This document shows positions 1 through 6,691 of a DNA stretch of 24,907 nt, in pieces. Location of the stretch: positions 1 to 24,907 of the IMG/VR virus record IMGVR_UViG_3300037586_001514. One strand, given 5' to 3'. Positions within the stretch are counted from its first letter, which is position 1. Every line of letters begins with the position of its first letter. The notes beneath the pieces are model-generated. The model made no database searches. It had not been told where the DNA came from and saw only the letters and a list, made by a program, of their open reading frames with translations. Source of the DNA: a virus. A program made the translations under genes and the position numbers.

Positions 1-575
1 TCCTGGCTAGATCCATTTAATTAATGGGGACCAGGGTCATTGCAAAAAGGAAGTCAGATTAGTATCTTCACTCTATCTGTTAAAAAATAATAACAAGGTT
101 GTTTGATAAAACTATTGTTGACACCACCTAGCCGTGAGGTACATGCTTGTATTGTTAGCTACAATACTTTAAGGTAGAGTAAAGAGGTGATGCGTTTATT
201 AGAGCTTCTAGAAAGCAGACAATAGGATGAGTCTTAATTATATATGAGAGGATAGTCTCAAACGTAATTCCTTGTTTTTACCAAATTACCCACTGAGACG
301 TTGGGGTATAGAAAAATACTCGTCTTCCATTCCTATATTAGGAATAGAACTAGGGAGATTAACTACTCATAGATGCATCTATAGAAGTAGAGTTGTAGGA
401 GTAATTACCTACAGCTGTTCGCCCAACCATATGTCCTAACCAAGACAGAAACTGGGAAGTAGAGGGTCCTGAGTATGACCAAAGATCTTAAACTAAACTA
501 CTCACTCACATACTTATAAGAGAGCCAAGCAAGACATGCACTTTAAGGAACAGATGATGTAGTGGTTTTTCCACG
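1..575 (+). ncRNA. Candidate large structured RNA, cut by the left window edge
   Basis: No credible ORF covers this stretch, but it is dense in perfect helices: 2-6/31-35 enclosing 13-17/23-27; a 7-bp hairpin 149-155/161-167; a 7-bp hairpin with a 3-base loop at 329-335/339-345; 392-399/408-415 (8 bp including one G-U); and 562-565/571-574 with a five-T loop at the 3' side. Such a density is not expected in AT-rich phage spacer DNA. The + strand is inferred from the direction of all genes and of the better-supported RNA blocks downstream. I do not recognise a family. The 3' end near 575 is set by the last hairpin, just before the first small gene; the 5' end may lie outside the window. It could also be two shorter RNAs or a long structured leader. 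Confidence 0.5.
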
Positions 576-582
576 ATTATTT

Positions 583-825
583 ATGACGTTCTGGCATGGT
601 GCTTTCTTTAAAAATCACCAAATTGTTTCAAGCATGATAATCTTAGATATTTATTTAGAAGATGATGTGATTTGCATGAAAATAAAAGATGTTGCTACAA
701 TAATTCTATTAGATAATAATATTGATAATCGTCAACTAATGAGAAAATTCAATTGGAAACGAATCAATATAGAATCTGGTCCTAGAATATTGAAAGACAG
801 ACCTTATTTATCAGTGTGGAAATAA
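583..825 (+). CDS. Small hypothetical protein
   Basis: A protein of about 80 residues with no family I recognise. It has a hydrophobic beta-rich middle (IILDIYLEDD, then DVATIILLDNN) and a basic, aromatic C-terminus ending in PYLSVWK. The frame is open further up to a GTG at 562, but that codon lies inside the hairpin ending the upstream RNA block, so I prefer ATG 583; ATG 634 (63 residues) is equally possible. The stop at 823-825 overlaps the open frame of the following gene by a few bases, suggesting co-transcription. Coding status is moderately supported by length and by the reading through to the next gene. Confidence 0.5.
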   Translation: MTFWHGAFFKNHQIVSSMIILDIYLEDDVICMKIKDVATIILLDNNIDNRQLMRKFNWKRINIESGPRILKDRPYLSVWK

Positions 826-848
826 CACATCATACAAATTTAGACAGT

Positions 849-1181
849 ATGAAAAATGTTATTAATATATTAACTCACCCAGTAGTATACAGTATACTTT
901 GTACAATTTTTATACTATGGGTGTTATCTTTTGTAGGGTGTAAGAAAGAGATCTTATATCCTGGAGACAGAGCTATTATCTTAGAATATAAGGAACCTAA
1001 ATCTCCTTATAAATATGGATATATAGCTAAAGGTACTCCAACGTATTACAGTGATTCATTAGGAATTATTTATAGCATAACCTATAAATTTGAACTATAT
1101 ACCGATACCCTTTGGCATATAAATGATGATATTACTGGTAAATTATGTCATTGTGATTCTTTGATAACTTTACACAATTAA
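849..1181 (+). CDS. Putative small lipoprotein
   Basis: About 110 residues. The N-terminus looks like a lipoprotein signal: a short polar start (MKNVINILTHP), a hydrophobic core (YSILCTIFILWVLSF), then V-G-C followed at once by KKE. A lysine/acid-rich stretch straight after the cysteine is typical of surface-exposed Bacteroidota lipoproteins. The rest (YPGDRAIILEY, then YYSDSLGIIYSITYKFELY) reads as a small beta-rich extracytoplasmic domain. I chose ATG 849 over GTG 816 because it places the signal at the true N-terminus. No family is recognised. A phage lipoprotein of this size could act in superinfection exclusion; that is inference from size and location only. It is followed within 10 bases by the tmRNA-like RNA. 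Confidence 0.6.
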   Translation: MKNVINILTHPVVYSILCTIFILWVLSFVGCKKEILYPGDRAIILEYKEPKSPYKYGYIAKGTPTYYSDSLGIIYSITYKFELYTDTLWHINDDITGKLCHCDSLITLHN

Positions 1182-1187
1182 ACATAT

Positions 1188-1267
1188 GGGGATGATACAG
1201 GCATTGACTGTCTGCAGGGCTTATTATGAGCACAGACAGGACGGGGGTTCGATTCCGCCCATCTCCA
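1188..1267 (+). ncRNA. tmRNA-like tRNA-like domain lacking the tag-coding part
   Basis: The ends match tmRNA, not an ordinary tRNA. The acceptor stem is GGGGATG (1188-1194) with CATCTCC (1260-1266): 7 bp, with G at position 3 facing U at position 70, the identity element for alanyl-tRNA synthetase, and A73 at 1267. The next bases (GATACAGGCATTGAC) resemble the conserved tmRNA 5' D-loop region. The 3' side GGACGGGGGTTCGATTCC is the tmRNA T-arm type; its 5-bp stem has one G-G mismatch and a 7-base TTCGATT loop. In place of the long insert with tag ORF and pseudoknots, a perfect 7-bp helix (1208-1214/1233-1239), equivalent to P2, is closed by a small hairpin (1219-1223/1227-1231). CCA is not encoded (CTA follows). 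A tRNA reading gives a D-stem (1197-1200/1208-1211) but no anticodon stem. A T-run follows at 1271. Confidence 0.7.
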
Positions 1268-1286
1268 CTATTTTTTTATTTTTTCA
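1268..1286 (+). terminator. T-rich end of the tmRNA-like transcript
   Basis: Two runs of T (seven at about 1271-1277, then six at 1279-1284 interrupted by one A) follow directly on the T-arm/acceptor helix. The RNA itself supplies the stem, so this may serve as a factor-independent stop or as trailer processed away before CCA addition. Confidence 0.4.
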
Positions 1287-1303
1287 CCGCTAAAACTTTG
1301 TAA

Positions 1304-1570
1304 ATGGCAAGATATAGCAATAATTCAATCGTAGGAAAGAGCCTAAGCCTAATACTCTTTTCTCCGTTTATACTTTTACTAATAGGCAAGTCGTTCGCTC
1401 TTTTTAGCGGATTCTTATTCAATTGGGAAACACATGATCAAATGATATCCTGTATACCTTTATGGATAGGATGGGGATTTCTTTTAATATTTCTTATAAT
1501 TTATGTTATCAGTGACTGGCAAGATGAATACCAGAAAGCTGAGACCATTAGAAAATATGGATCATCATGA
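1304..1570 (+). CDS. Small two-helix membrane protein
   Basis: 88 residues with two clear transmembrane segments: about residues 14-38 (LSLILFSPFILLLIGKSFAL) and about 48-68 (IPLWIGWGFLLIFLIIYVI), followed by a charged cytoplasmic-type tail (DWQDEYQKAETIRKYG). It starts 37 bases after the tmRNA-like RNA and its stop (TGA) overlaps the ATG of the next gene by four bases (ATGA), so translation of the two is probably coupled. No family recognised. Small membrane proteins in a phage accessory region may act in lysis control, membrane remodelling or exclusion, but nothing here decides between these. Confidence 0.65.
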   Translation: MARYSNNSIVGKSLSLILFSPFILLLIGKSFALFSGFLFNWETHDQMISCIPLWIGWGFLLIFLIIYVISDWQDEYQKAETIRKYGSS

Positions 1571-1764
1571 GCAGAATAAAAACATTAATAAATGGAAGCG
1601 TCCAAAGAAGGTCGTTTCGACTCCGTTATGATGCCTATTGGGGCATCTGTTTCGGTTTTATTATCAAAAGTGATAATGTGGATGTAGAACTATATTTAGT
1701 TCTTCCTTTTATGGCTCTTATGTTAGAGCTAGAAAAGAAACCATCAAATGCCGTAAGGATATGA
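1567..1764 (+). CDS. Small hypothetical protein, translationally coupled
   Basis: 65 residues: a basic N-terminal third (SRIKTLINGSVQRRSFRLRY) and a hydrophobic C-terminal half with a possible membrane segment (ELYLVLPFMALMLEL). It overlaps the previous gene and the following gene by four bases each (ATGA both times), which is the strongest evidence that it is a real, coupled gene. Function unknown. Confidence 0.5.
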   Translation: MSRIKTLINGSVQRRSFRLRYDAYWGICFGFIIKSDNVDVELYLVLPFMALMLELEKKPSNAVRI

Positions 1765-1961
1765 GATGGCCATTCCCTATTCTTGTAAAGAATAAGTTTG
1801 CGTATTGGGCAATAATAACTGTATTGTTTTTATTGTTCAATCCCATAACTATTATCATATTATTTTTATATGGATGTTGTGGGGAGTTTACTTGTGAAAC
1901 AGGATATGAACCTACTTGGTTTGAATCAACATATTTAGATTGGCTTCCTGGAGGAAACTGA
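1761..1961 (+). CDS. Small single-pass membrane protein
   Basis: 66 residues. A basic start (MRWPFPILVKNK) precedes a long hydrophobic segment at about residues 14-37 (YWAIITVLFLLFNPITIIIL), then an exported or lumenal tail with a cysteine pair and a third cysteine (GCCGEFTCETG) and many aromatic residues. The start overlaps the preceding stop by four bases. It is the last of three coupled small ORFs; after its stop the long non-coding region begins. No family recognised. Confidence 0.55.
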   Translation: MRWPFPILVKNKFAYWAIITVLFLLFNPITIIILFLYGCCGEFTCETGYEPTWFESTYLDWLPGGN

Positions 1962-1964
1962 TTT

Positions 1965-2370
1965 ATTAATTCCAACATGTTACAGCCGTCTTTGTCGTGC
2001 GTTGGGTTTAGTAGGGAGTATTCCCGAAACTGATGTAACATTGAGCAGGTGACAGCAAATGCCCTGCATGATAATGACAATGCTGTTATAACTCATTATC
2101 TATATTTGGTATATCTACGGATAGAATTATATTCCTATTAATGTACGTGATTGTATACAATATGAAAATAATATCTGAAAGATATAAGCCAGCTCTACTG
2201 CGTAAGTCCTATAACAAATAGGCAAAGTTCACAGAGCGAATTAATATTAGAGTTCCGCTATAATGTAGGCGTATGGATAGTAAAGCCATACTGGGTAATG
2301 ATTTCGCACTATTAACAACGATACCAAAGTGTGTCTACATCGGAACTCTTCTTTGATGCTATTAAGCATT
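1965..2370 (+). ncRNA. Candidate structured RNA with possible pseudoknot
   Basis: No ORF of note on the + strand. Helices seen: 1977-1984/2034-2041 (8 bp) enclosing 2006-2009/2027-2030 and 2014-2017/2022-2025; 2249-2257/2341-2349 (perfect 9 bp) stacked on 2263-2268/2335-2340 (6 bp), enclosing a 6-bp hairpin 2271-2276/2286-2291. Two further perfect helices cross each other, 2052-2057/2081-2086 and 2070-2077/2093-2100, so they form either a pseudoknot or alternative states. A weak terminator-like hairpin (2356-2360/2365-2369) lies at the 3' end, just before a promoter-like element. It may be an RNA of its own or the 5' part of the larger RNA that follows. Family not recognised. Confidence 0.5.
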
Positions 2371-2400
2371 TATATGTATTTACTTAATTAATTTATAGTT

Positions 2401-2426
2401 TTTGTATAAAACTGTTGGTATTTTTG
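2401..2426 (+). promoter_or_regulatory. Bacteroidota-type promoter element ahead of the large RNA
   Basis: TATTTTTG at 2419-2426 is an exact match to the Bacteroidota -7 consensus TAnnTTTG. A TTTG at 2401-2404 could be the -33 element but is closer than usual (14 bases between them), so only the -7 box is well supported. Initiation would fall at about 2431-2435, just before the first hairpins of the large structured RNA. Confidence 0.45.
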
Positions 2427-2439
2427 TATCGTTTAACTA

Positions 2440-3310
2440 ATAAAAAATGATATGGGGCTTGGCCCGATAACTCTTGTGAGAGAGTATAAAGATGTGTTAG
2501 GGGGATTAGATCCCTAACATGTTGCCATCGTAAGATGGTCAATCTAAGCACACGGATAACAGGAACAATGGGGAAATCCCTGAGTTTCTATTTTGCATTC
2601 TCATGCAGAGTTGAGTCAGAAATGGCAATAGGAAAATTCGTAGGTATAGTTATGAACTATCTTCTTCAGATAGATAATAGTATATATCAGTTATAAATGG
2701 TGCTCTTGCGAGTATGCGTATATAACGGTGATGTAGAAGGCATCGCAAACTGTAGTTTAGTATTTTGTGCTCCAAAAGAGTATGAAGCTATTCTGTAAGG
2801 ACTACAGTTAAATATGAGAAATCTGGAAAACGCCGTAAGGCATTAACTAGAAAGAGAAACACTTACAGCGTCAATCATCGAAAGGTGACTAATTCTCTAC
2901 ACTTCGGTGAATAGAGAGTCTTCAGATCCCTCAAAGATCTGTAGATTTAAATAAGAAAATACATTTTAGGGACGGCCATCCTTAACATGCTATGAGTAAG
3001 ATTTGAGTAGATGATGACGATACGAGTGGTCAACGCAATTGACCGTCACTGGAGAAATACCCTATGCAAATGGGGTGGATAAAAGGGTAACCATACGGAA
3101 CTAACCCATGAAAGATTCTCTGTAAGAAAGCCGTAATCTCAGGCTTTCGCCACTACGGTGGACAATAACAAATACTTTCCCTTTTCCTACCACTCAAATA
3201 TCAAACCCCTACTAGGACGTGGGACAACTAATAGACTTATGAATAGGCTGGGTTGTAATACCTTGGGAAATGGTTCACTCGTGCGTCGTGGTGACCTCTC
3301 CCTAAAATAG
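2440..3310 (+). ncRNA. Candidate giant ornate structured RNA (GOLLD/ROOL-like in style)
   Basis: About 870 bases without a credible ORF and with higher G+C than its surroundings (43% in 3001-3060, against 32% in the coding line 3421-3480). It is a chain of stable hairpins: 2495-2502/2512-2519; 2525-2529/2534-2538 with a GTAA loop; 2748-2756/2801-2809 (perfect 9 bp, long-range); 2832-2834/2839-2841 with GTAA; 2875-2879/2884-2888 with GAAA; 2900-2902/2907-2909 with TTCG inside 2894-2899/2912-2917; 2923-2928/2936-2941; 3028-3033/3039-3044; 3126-3132/3142-3148; 3150-3153/3158-3161 with TACG; and 3272-3278/3291-3296. The GNRA and UNCG loops occur in this form only on the + strand, which fixes the transcribed strand. 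Size, ornateness, phage setting and a nearby tRNA-like gene recall the GOLLD and ROOL RNAs, but I cannot align it to either. Ends are approximate. Confidence 0.65.
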
Positions 3311-3364
3311 ACTGTAAATAATAATAATAATTAATCTTAAAATCTAAACAAAAACTATAATTAT

Positions 3365-3877
3365 ATGTCACAAATAAATGAAAACGCTAAATTGAAATTG
3401 ACTTCAATGAGATTATCTGCAAATCCTGAAGCAACTGTAATAGATGCAACTGATGGAATTAACGGTAAATTAAATGAAACTTCTGATGGGCGAGCATATT
3501 ATATTGCTACATTTCAAGATCCAACTAATCCATTTTCTACTGAAAGGTATCGAGTGATTAGTCAGCAAACTGATTCTGCTGATAATCCTGTATGGAGAGC
3601 TGGAAATCCATCTTTAATCAAACAGTTCATTGGGAAGACTATTCCTGGCGATATTGTTACTAAAGATGTTCCTTCATATCATGTTGGAGAAAATGAAGTT
3701 AGCACATATTCTTGCGTCGTTCTTAAAGGCGAAAATATTGAAACAGTGTTCAGACAGCAAGGTCATGAACTCACAGAAACAGATGCTGAATATGATGCAG
3801 TACTAGATGATATAGAAGATGATGAAACTACGGATGAATCAGCTGCTATAGAATCTAATGCAGTAGAAACTGTTTAA
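3365..3877 (+). CDS. Hypothetical acidic-tailed phage protein
   Basis: 170 residues. Residues about 5-130 form a compact beta-rich domain with no transmembrane segment or signal. The last 40 residues are strongly acidic (LDDIEDDETTDESAAIE). This layout, a small folded domain plus acidic tail, is common in phage DNA-binding accessory proteins, but I do not recognise the family. The gene follows the giant RNA by about 55 bases of AT-rich leader and ends at a strong intrinsic terminator, so it forms a monocistronic unit, or the end of a unit that includes the RNA. Confidence 0.75.
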   Translation: MSQINENAKLKLTSMRLSANPEATVIDATDGINGKLNETSDGRAYYIATFQDPTNPFSTERYRVISQQTDSADNPVWRAGNPSLIKQFIGKTIPGDIVTKDVPSYHVGENEVSTYSCVVLKGENIETVFRQQGHELTETDAEYDAVLDDIEDDETTDESAAIESNAVETV

Positions 3878-3895
3878 ACATCTATGAATTTAATG

Positions 3896-3934
3896 AATAG
3901 GGCTTAATATAACTTAAGCTCTATTCTTTTTTTT
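3896..3934 (+). terminator. Intrinsic terminator
   Basis: AATAG plus GGCTTAA (3896-3907) pairs with TTAAGCTCTATT (3914-3925) around a short AT-rich loop, followed by eight T (3927-3934). It separates the acidic-tailed protein from the next small genes. Confidence 0.8.
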
Positions 3935-3963
3935 ACACTTTAACTTGCATAAATATTAACCTT

Positions 3964-4323
3964 ATGTTACAATTTAATCACAATCAGAAAAACTTTTGGC
4001 AGGCTTTAGGGCTTTCTGAAAAAATAGTAAAGACTCTTATTAGTAAAATATCTGAGTTTACTGCATTATATATGACCGAAAATAAGTTCAGAAAATCTTT
4101 TTCTGCTACTCCAAAGTCATATCAAACAAAATTCATCCTAAAAGATGTGTTTTTATTGACTGAAACTGATATGAAAGATCCAGCTATTATGTTTTTAGCA
4201 GGTCATTTATTAGGTGCTTTTGATTTACTTCAACGGAATGAAAAAGAGAATGCCGTTGATAGAATAACACAGATGAAGAATGATATTGTTAAAAAAATGG
4301 ATCAGGATTTTGAGGACTTTTAA
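3964..4323 (+). CDS. Hypothetical protein
   Basis: 119 residues, mainly alpha-helical by composition, basic in the first half and mixed charge in the second (ENAVDRITQMKNDIVKKMD). No signal or membrane segment and no recognised family. The leader before it contains TTACACTTTAACT (from 3933) and a similar TTACACTTAAATA precedes the next gene (from 4377). These may be a shared phage promoter motif or chance; two copies are not enough to tell. Confidence 0.7.
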   Translation: MLQFNHNQKNFWQALGLSEKIVKTLISKISEFTALYMTENKFRKSFSATPKSYQTKFILKDVFLLTETDMKDPAIMFLAGHLLGAFDLLQRNEKENAVDRITQMKNDIVKKMDQDFEDF

Positions 4324-4398
4324 TTTGTGAAAGTCCTTAAACTTTCCTAAATTAACTTATAAGGTAAATGTTCTTGTTACACTTAAATAATTTTAAAA

Positions 4399-4866
4399 AT
4401 GACAAATAAACTAAAATTAGATGTAAATAATTTTGATCATGTGAAAAAAGACATGAACAGAATTGAGAAAACACTAAAACGCATTGAAATGTATGAGAAC
4501 TATAAGAAAGTTCTTGATGATATTGCCATAAAGGCATTAGAGAATGAAGATGCAGAAGTGAAAATGAACTTAAATGTTCAAATCACTAAAAAACAACTAG
4601 AATGCGTAAAAGGGGAAGAATCTCCTAAACAAATTTTAGACAGAATTAAGTCTGCAGATAGTGCAGAATCCTTTATGAAAGCTATTGGAGATATCGAAAA
4701 AGTATTAGATGGAAATAGTATAGCAGCACATAAAGATAATGGCTTTAGTATTAATACGGATATTACTAATCTATCAAATGTTGCTTTTCTTTCTATATTA
4801 GAAGGAATGCAAATAGTTTTAGAGAAGCAGATTAAAAAATTAAAGATATCCGTAGGTAAAAAATAG
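4399..4866 (+). CDS. Hypothetical coiled-coil-like protein
   Basis: 155 residues, rich in Lys, Glu, Asp and Asn with long heptad-like helical stretches (DHVKKDMNRIEKTLKRIEMY and the C-terminal LEKQIKKLKISVGKK). No catalytic motif, signal peptide or membrane segment. The start has an A-rich leader (ATTTTAAAAATG). The next gene begins six bases after its stop, so the two are likely in one transcript. Function unknown. Confidence 0.7.
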   Translation: MTNKLKLDVNNFDHVKKDMNRIEKTLKRIEMYENYKKVLDDIAIKALENEDAEVKMNLNVQITKKQLECVKGEESPKQILDRIKSADSAESFMKAIGDIEKVLDGNSIAAHKDNGFSINTDITNLSNVAFLSILEGMQIVLEKQIKKLKISVGKK

Positions 4867-4871
4867 CAATT

Positions 4872-5564
4872 ATGGGTATGGATATATATGGAGTAAAACC
4901 TTTTCCTCTTAAGGGAAAGGAAACTCAAGGAAAAGCTGCTGAAGAAGCTTTAAATAAACTTCGAGAGAGAATAGGAGAATCATTTGGAGATTTACAAGAA
5001 GAGCAGAAGAAAGCAGTTCTAGAAATAGAGAATATTGTAAGGAAATACAATCCAGGTGAATATTTTAGAGCAAACATATGGGCATGGAGACCTATTCATA
5101 TGTTATGTGAAACCATTATTTCGGAAAACGAACTTGATATACCTACTTATGGTTGGGAAGAGAATAGTGGATATGGTATAGAAACACAGGATAAATGTGA
5201 TATGTTAGCTAAAGAGATAGATGTATTTCTTGATCAGCTAGATACTTCTATGCTTATACATCCAACTAAAGAGACAGAAGATCTTAGATTGTATATTAAT
5301 ATGATGGTATTAAGAGATGATTATACTAAACCTTTTGGGATATGTTATCCTGATGGTAAGTTTATAGCTGCTAAAGACTGGAATACAGTTATAGCAAATA
5401 ACTATAAAAAGTATTTAAAGGGTAAAGTTATCACGCATAATTTAGAACCACTTGAATTTAAAGTAAAAGACAAGACAGTGCGATCAAGCTATTCAGTTAG
5501 TTATGATCACATAAAGGAATTCTCCATGTTTTTAAAACATTGTGGAGGATTTACTATTTATTAA
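4872..5564 (+). CDS. Conserved phage protein of the MGMDIYG-start type
   Basis: 230 residues. The start MGMDIYGVKP, the EYFRANIWAWRPIHMLC segment (about residues 61-77) and the C-terminus HCGGFTIY match a pattern I know from uncharacterised proteins widespread in phages of diverse hosts. These begin MG(M/L)D(I/V)YG, contain a YFR(N/A)N(V/I)W.WRP motif and end in a GGF.I tail. No function has been established to my knowledge. The invariant Trp/Arg-rich middle suggests a conserved binding surface. Residues 20-55 are a charged helix (LNKLRERIGESFGDLQEEQK) that looks inserted between the two conserved motifs. A candidate small RNA follows. Confidence 0.75.
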   Translation: MGMDIYGVKPFPLKGKETQGKAAEEALNKLRERIGESFGDLQEEQKKAVLEIENIVRKYNPGEYFRANIWAWRPIHMLCETIISENELDIPTYGWEENSGYGIETQDKCDMLAKEIDVFLDQLDTSMLIHPTKETEDLRLYINMMVLRDDYTKPFGICYPDGKFIAAKDWNTVIANNYKKYLKGKVITHNLEPLEFKVKDKTVRSSYSVSYDHIKEFSMFLKHCGGFTIY

Positions 5565-5566
5565 TA

Positions 5567-5680
5567 TATAGAGGTGTCGTGAAGACTCTAAATTAAAACC
5601 AATCACCAATAGATTAACCGTAGGTAGCTTAGGAGTTATTTAATGGGCTGTAATCGTTGTGGTTTGAGCCTCTATTTTTT
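5567..5680 (+). ncRNA. Candidate small RNA ending in an intrinsic terminator
   Basis: ATAGAGG at about 5567-5573 is complementary to CCTCTAT at about 5669-5675, closing a roughly 105-base stretch; a second shell pairs AAACC with GGTTT, and the closing helix runs straight into six T. No credible ORF covers it: the ATG at 5643 would read through the terminator stem with a Cys-rich start unlike the following protein. It could be an independent small RNA, or a structured 5' leader of the next gene acting as an attenuator. Confidence 0.4.
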
Positions 5681-5693
5681 CAAAAATTTAAAT

Positions 5694-6368
5694 ATGAACA
5701 ATAATAGTAATCTAATTGAGATCATCTTAAAGGTGCTCCAGTTAAAAGAAGATTCAGAAAGTGGTAGCCCTCTTTCGCATTTAAACGAATCACAATTTAA
5801 AGGGCTACTAGAAAGTATAAATGTTAGACTTAGTAATGTAGAGAAAGCTTTTGAAGGATTATCAGAACTACTATTACGTTTAGATACTGTAGAAAGAACA
5901 ATAGATAGATTAAGAAGTCAAGAAAATAAGACAAAATTGGATGAAGGATCTGATTTTGATATTGATAAATCAAAGAAAACTTTGGGAGAAGGTCCTTTAA
6001 AAGAACTTAAAACTGCTTTATCTAATAGAAGTAAAGCTCAATTAGGAGTAAAGCGTGGTCCTTATAAAAAGAAAATTACTAAAGCCAAGGAAGAAGGTAC
6101 TGTAGTTTTACAGCATGGCCCACCTACTACAAATAATGGTAGTAATGTATTTGGTGCCAAAACTACTAGTAAATATAACAAAGCTATTAGTAGAGCTTTA
6201 AAATCTTTACATTTTACTCCTCAAGAAATAATAGCTGAAGTAAGATCTAAACATGTTAAAGTGCATAGATTTCCTGGTAAGGAACTATTATATCAAGTAA
6301 AAAAAGCTAAATGGAGATTAGATAGTAGAAGAAGACAAAAGGCAGGGCTCGTAAAAAGAAAACGATAG
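5694..6368 (+). CDS. Putative DNA-binding protein with N-terminal coiled coil
   Basis: 224 residues from ATG 5694. I prefer this start to ATG 5643 because the extra 17 residues lie within a terminator-like structure, and the A/T-rich leader AAAAATTTAAAT directly precedes 5694. The N-terminal 90 residues form a leucine-rich coiled coil (LSNVEKAFEGLSELLLRLD). A basic Lys/Gly/Pro linker (AQLGVKRGPYKKKITKAK) resembles an AT-hook or nucleic-acid-binding tail. The C-terminal 65 residues are very basic (YQVKKAKWRLDSRRRQK, ending KRKR). The design suggests an oligomeric nucleic-acid-binding protein. The stop is followed 50 bases later by a helix-turn-helix gene. Family not recognised. Confidence 0.65.
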   Translation: MNNNSNLIEIILKVLQLKEDSESGSPLSHLNESQFKGLLESINVRLSNVEKAFEGLSELLLRLDTVERTIDRLRSQENKTKLDEGSDFDIDKSKKTLGEGPLKELKTALSNRSKAQLGVKRGPYKKKITKAKEEGTVVLQHGPPTTNNGSNVFGAKTTSKYNKAISRALKSLHFTPQEIIAEVRSKHVKVHRFPGKELLYQVKKAKWRLDSRRRQKAGLVKRKR

Positions 6369-6417
6369 TTTTAGAAAACAATGGTATAAAGATTATAAAA
6401 AACGTAAATAAACTATA

Positions 6418-6678
6418 ATGAAAGGTAAACCATTAACAGAAGAGCTAAAAGCTCAAATAGTAGCAGAGTTTAATGACTCTGGAGAGACTATGAAGAATAT
6501 AGCAGCTAAATTTAATCTATCCATGTCTGCTGTTGGAAAAACTTTAAGCGATCATTATGCTAGTAAGCATCCTGCTCATGATAAAGAATTTGAAGAATGG
6601 ATAGAAGAAATAGAGAAACAAGCTGATAAAGTAAATAAAGCTTTTGCTAGTATTAGTAGTATATTTAAAAGACGTTAA
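6418..6678 (+). CDS. Small helix-turn-helix protein
   Basis: 86 residues. Residues about 6-48 (LTEELKAQIVAEFNDSG, then MKNIAAKFNLSMSAVGKTL) have the spacing of a homeodomain-like helix-turn-helix of the type used by transposase N-termini and small phage regulators. An acidic helical C-terminus (EEWIEEIEKQADKVNKAF) may mediate dimerisation. No transposase catalytic domain follows, so it is more likely a free-standing DNA-binding regulator than a transposase remnant. The next gene starts 14 bases downstream. Confidence 0.65.
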   Translation: MKGKPLTEELKAQIVAEFNDSGETMKNIAAKFNLSMSAVGKTLSDHYASKHPAHDKEFEEWIEEIEKQADKVNKAFASISSIFKRR

Positions 6679-6691
6679 AAAGGAATGTTAA

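Noticed and set aside
562-825. GTG 562 as start of the first small gene
   Set aside because: The codon lies in the 562-574 hairpin of the RNA block; an ATG at 583 or 634 is more natural.
1718-2080. Reverse-strand ORF of 120 codons
   Set aside because: It covers the small membrane gene and structured RNA helices, has no family-like sequence, and no other gene is on this strand.
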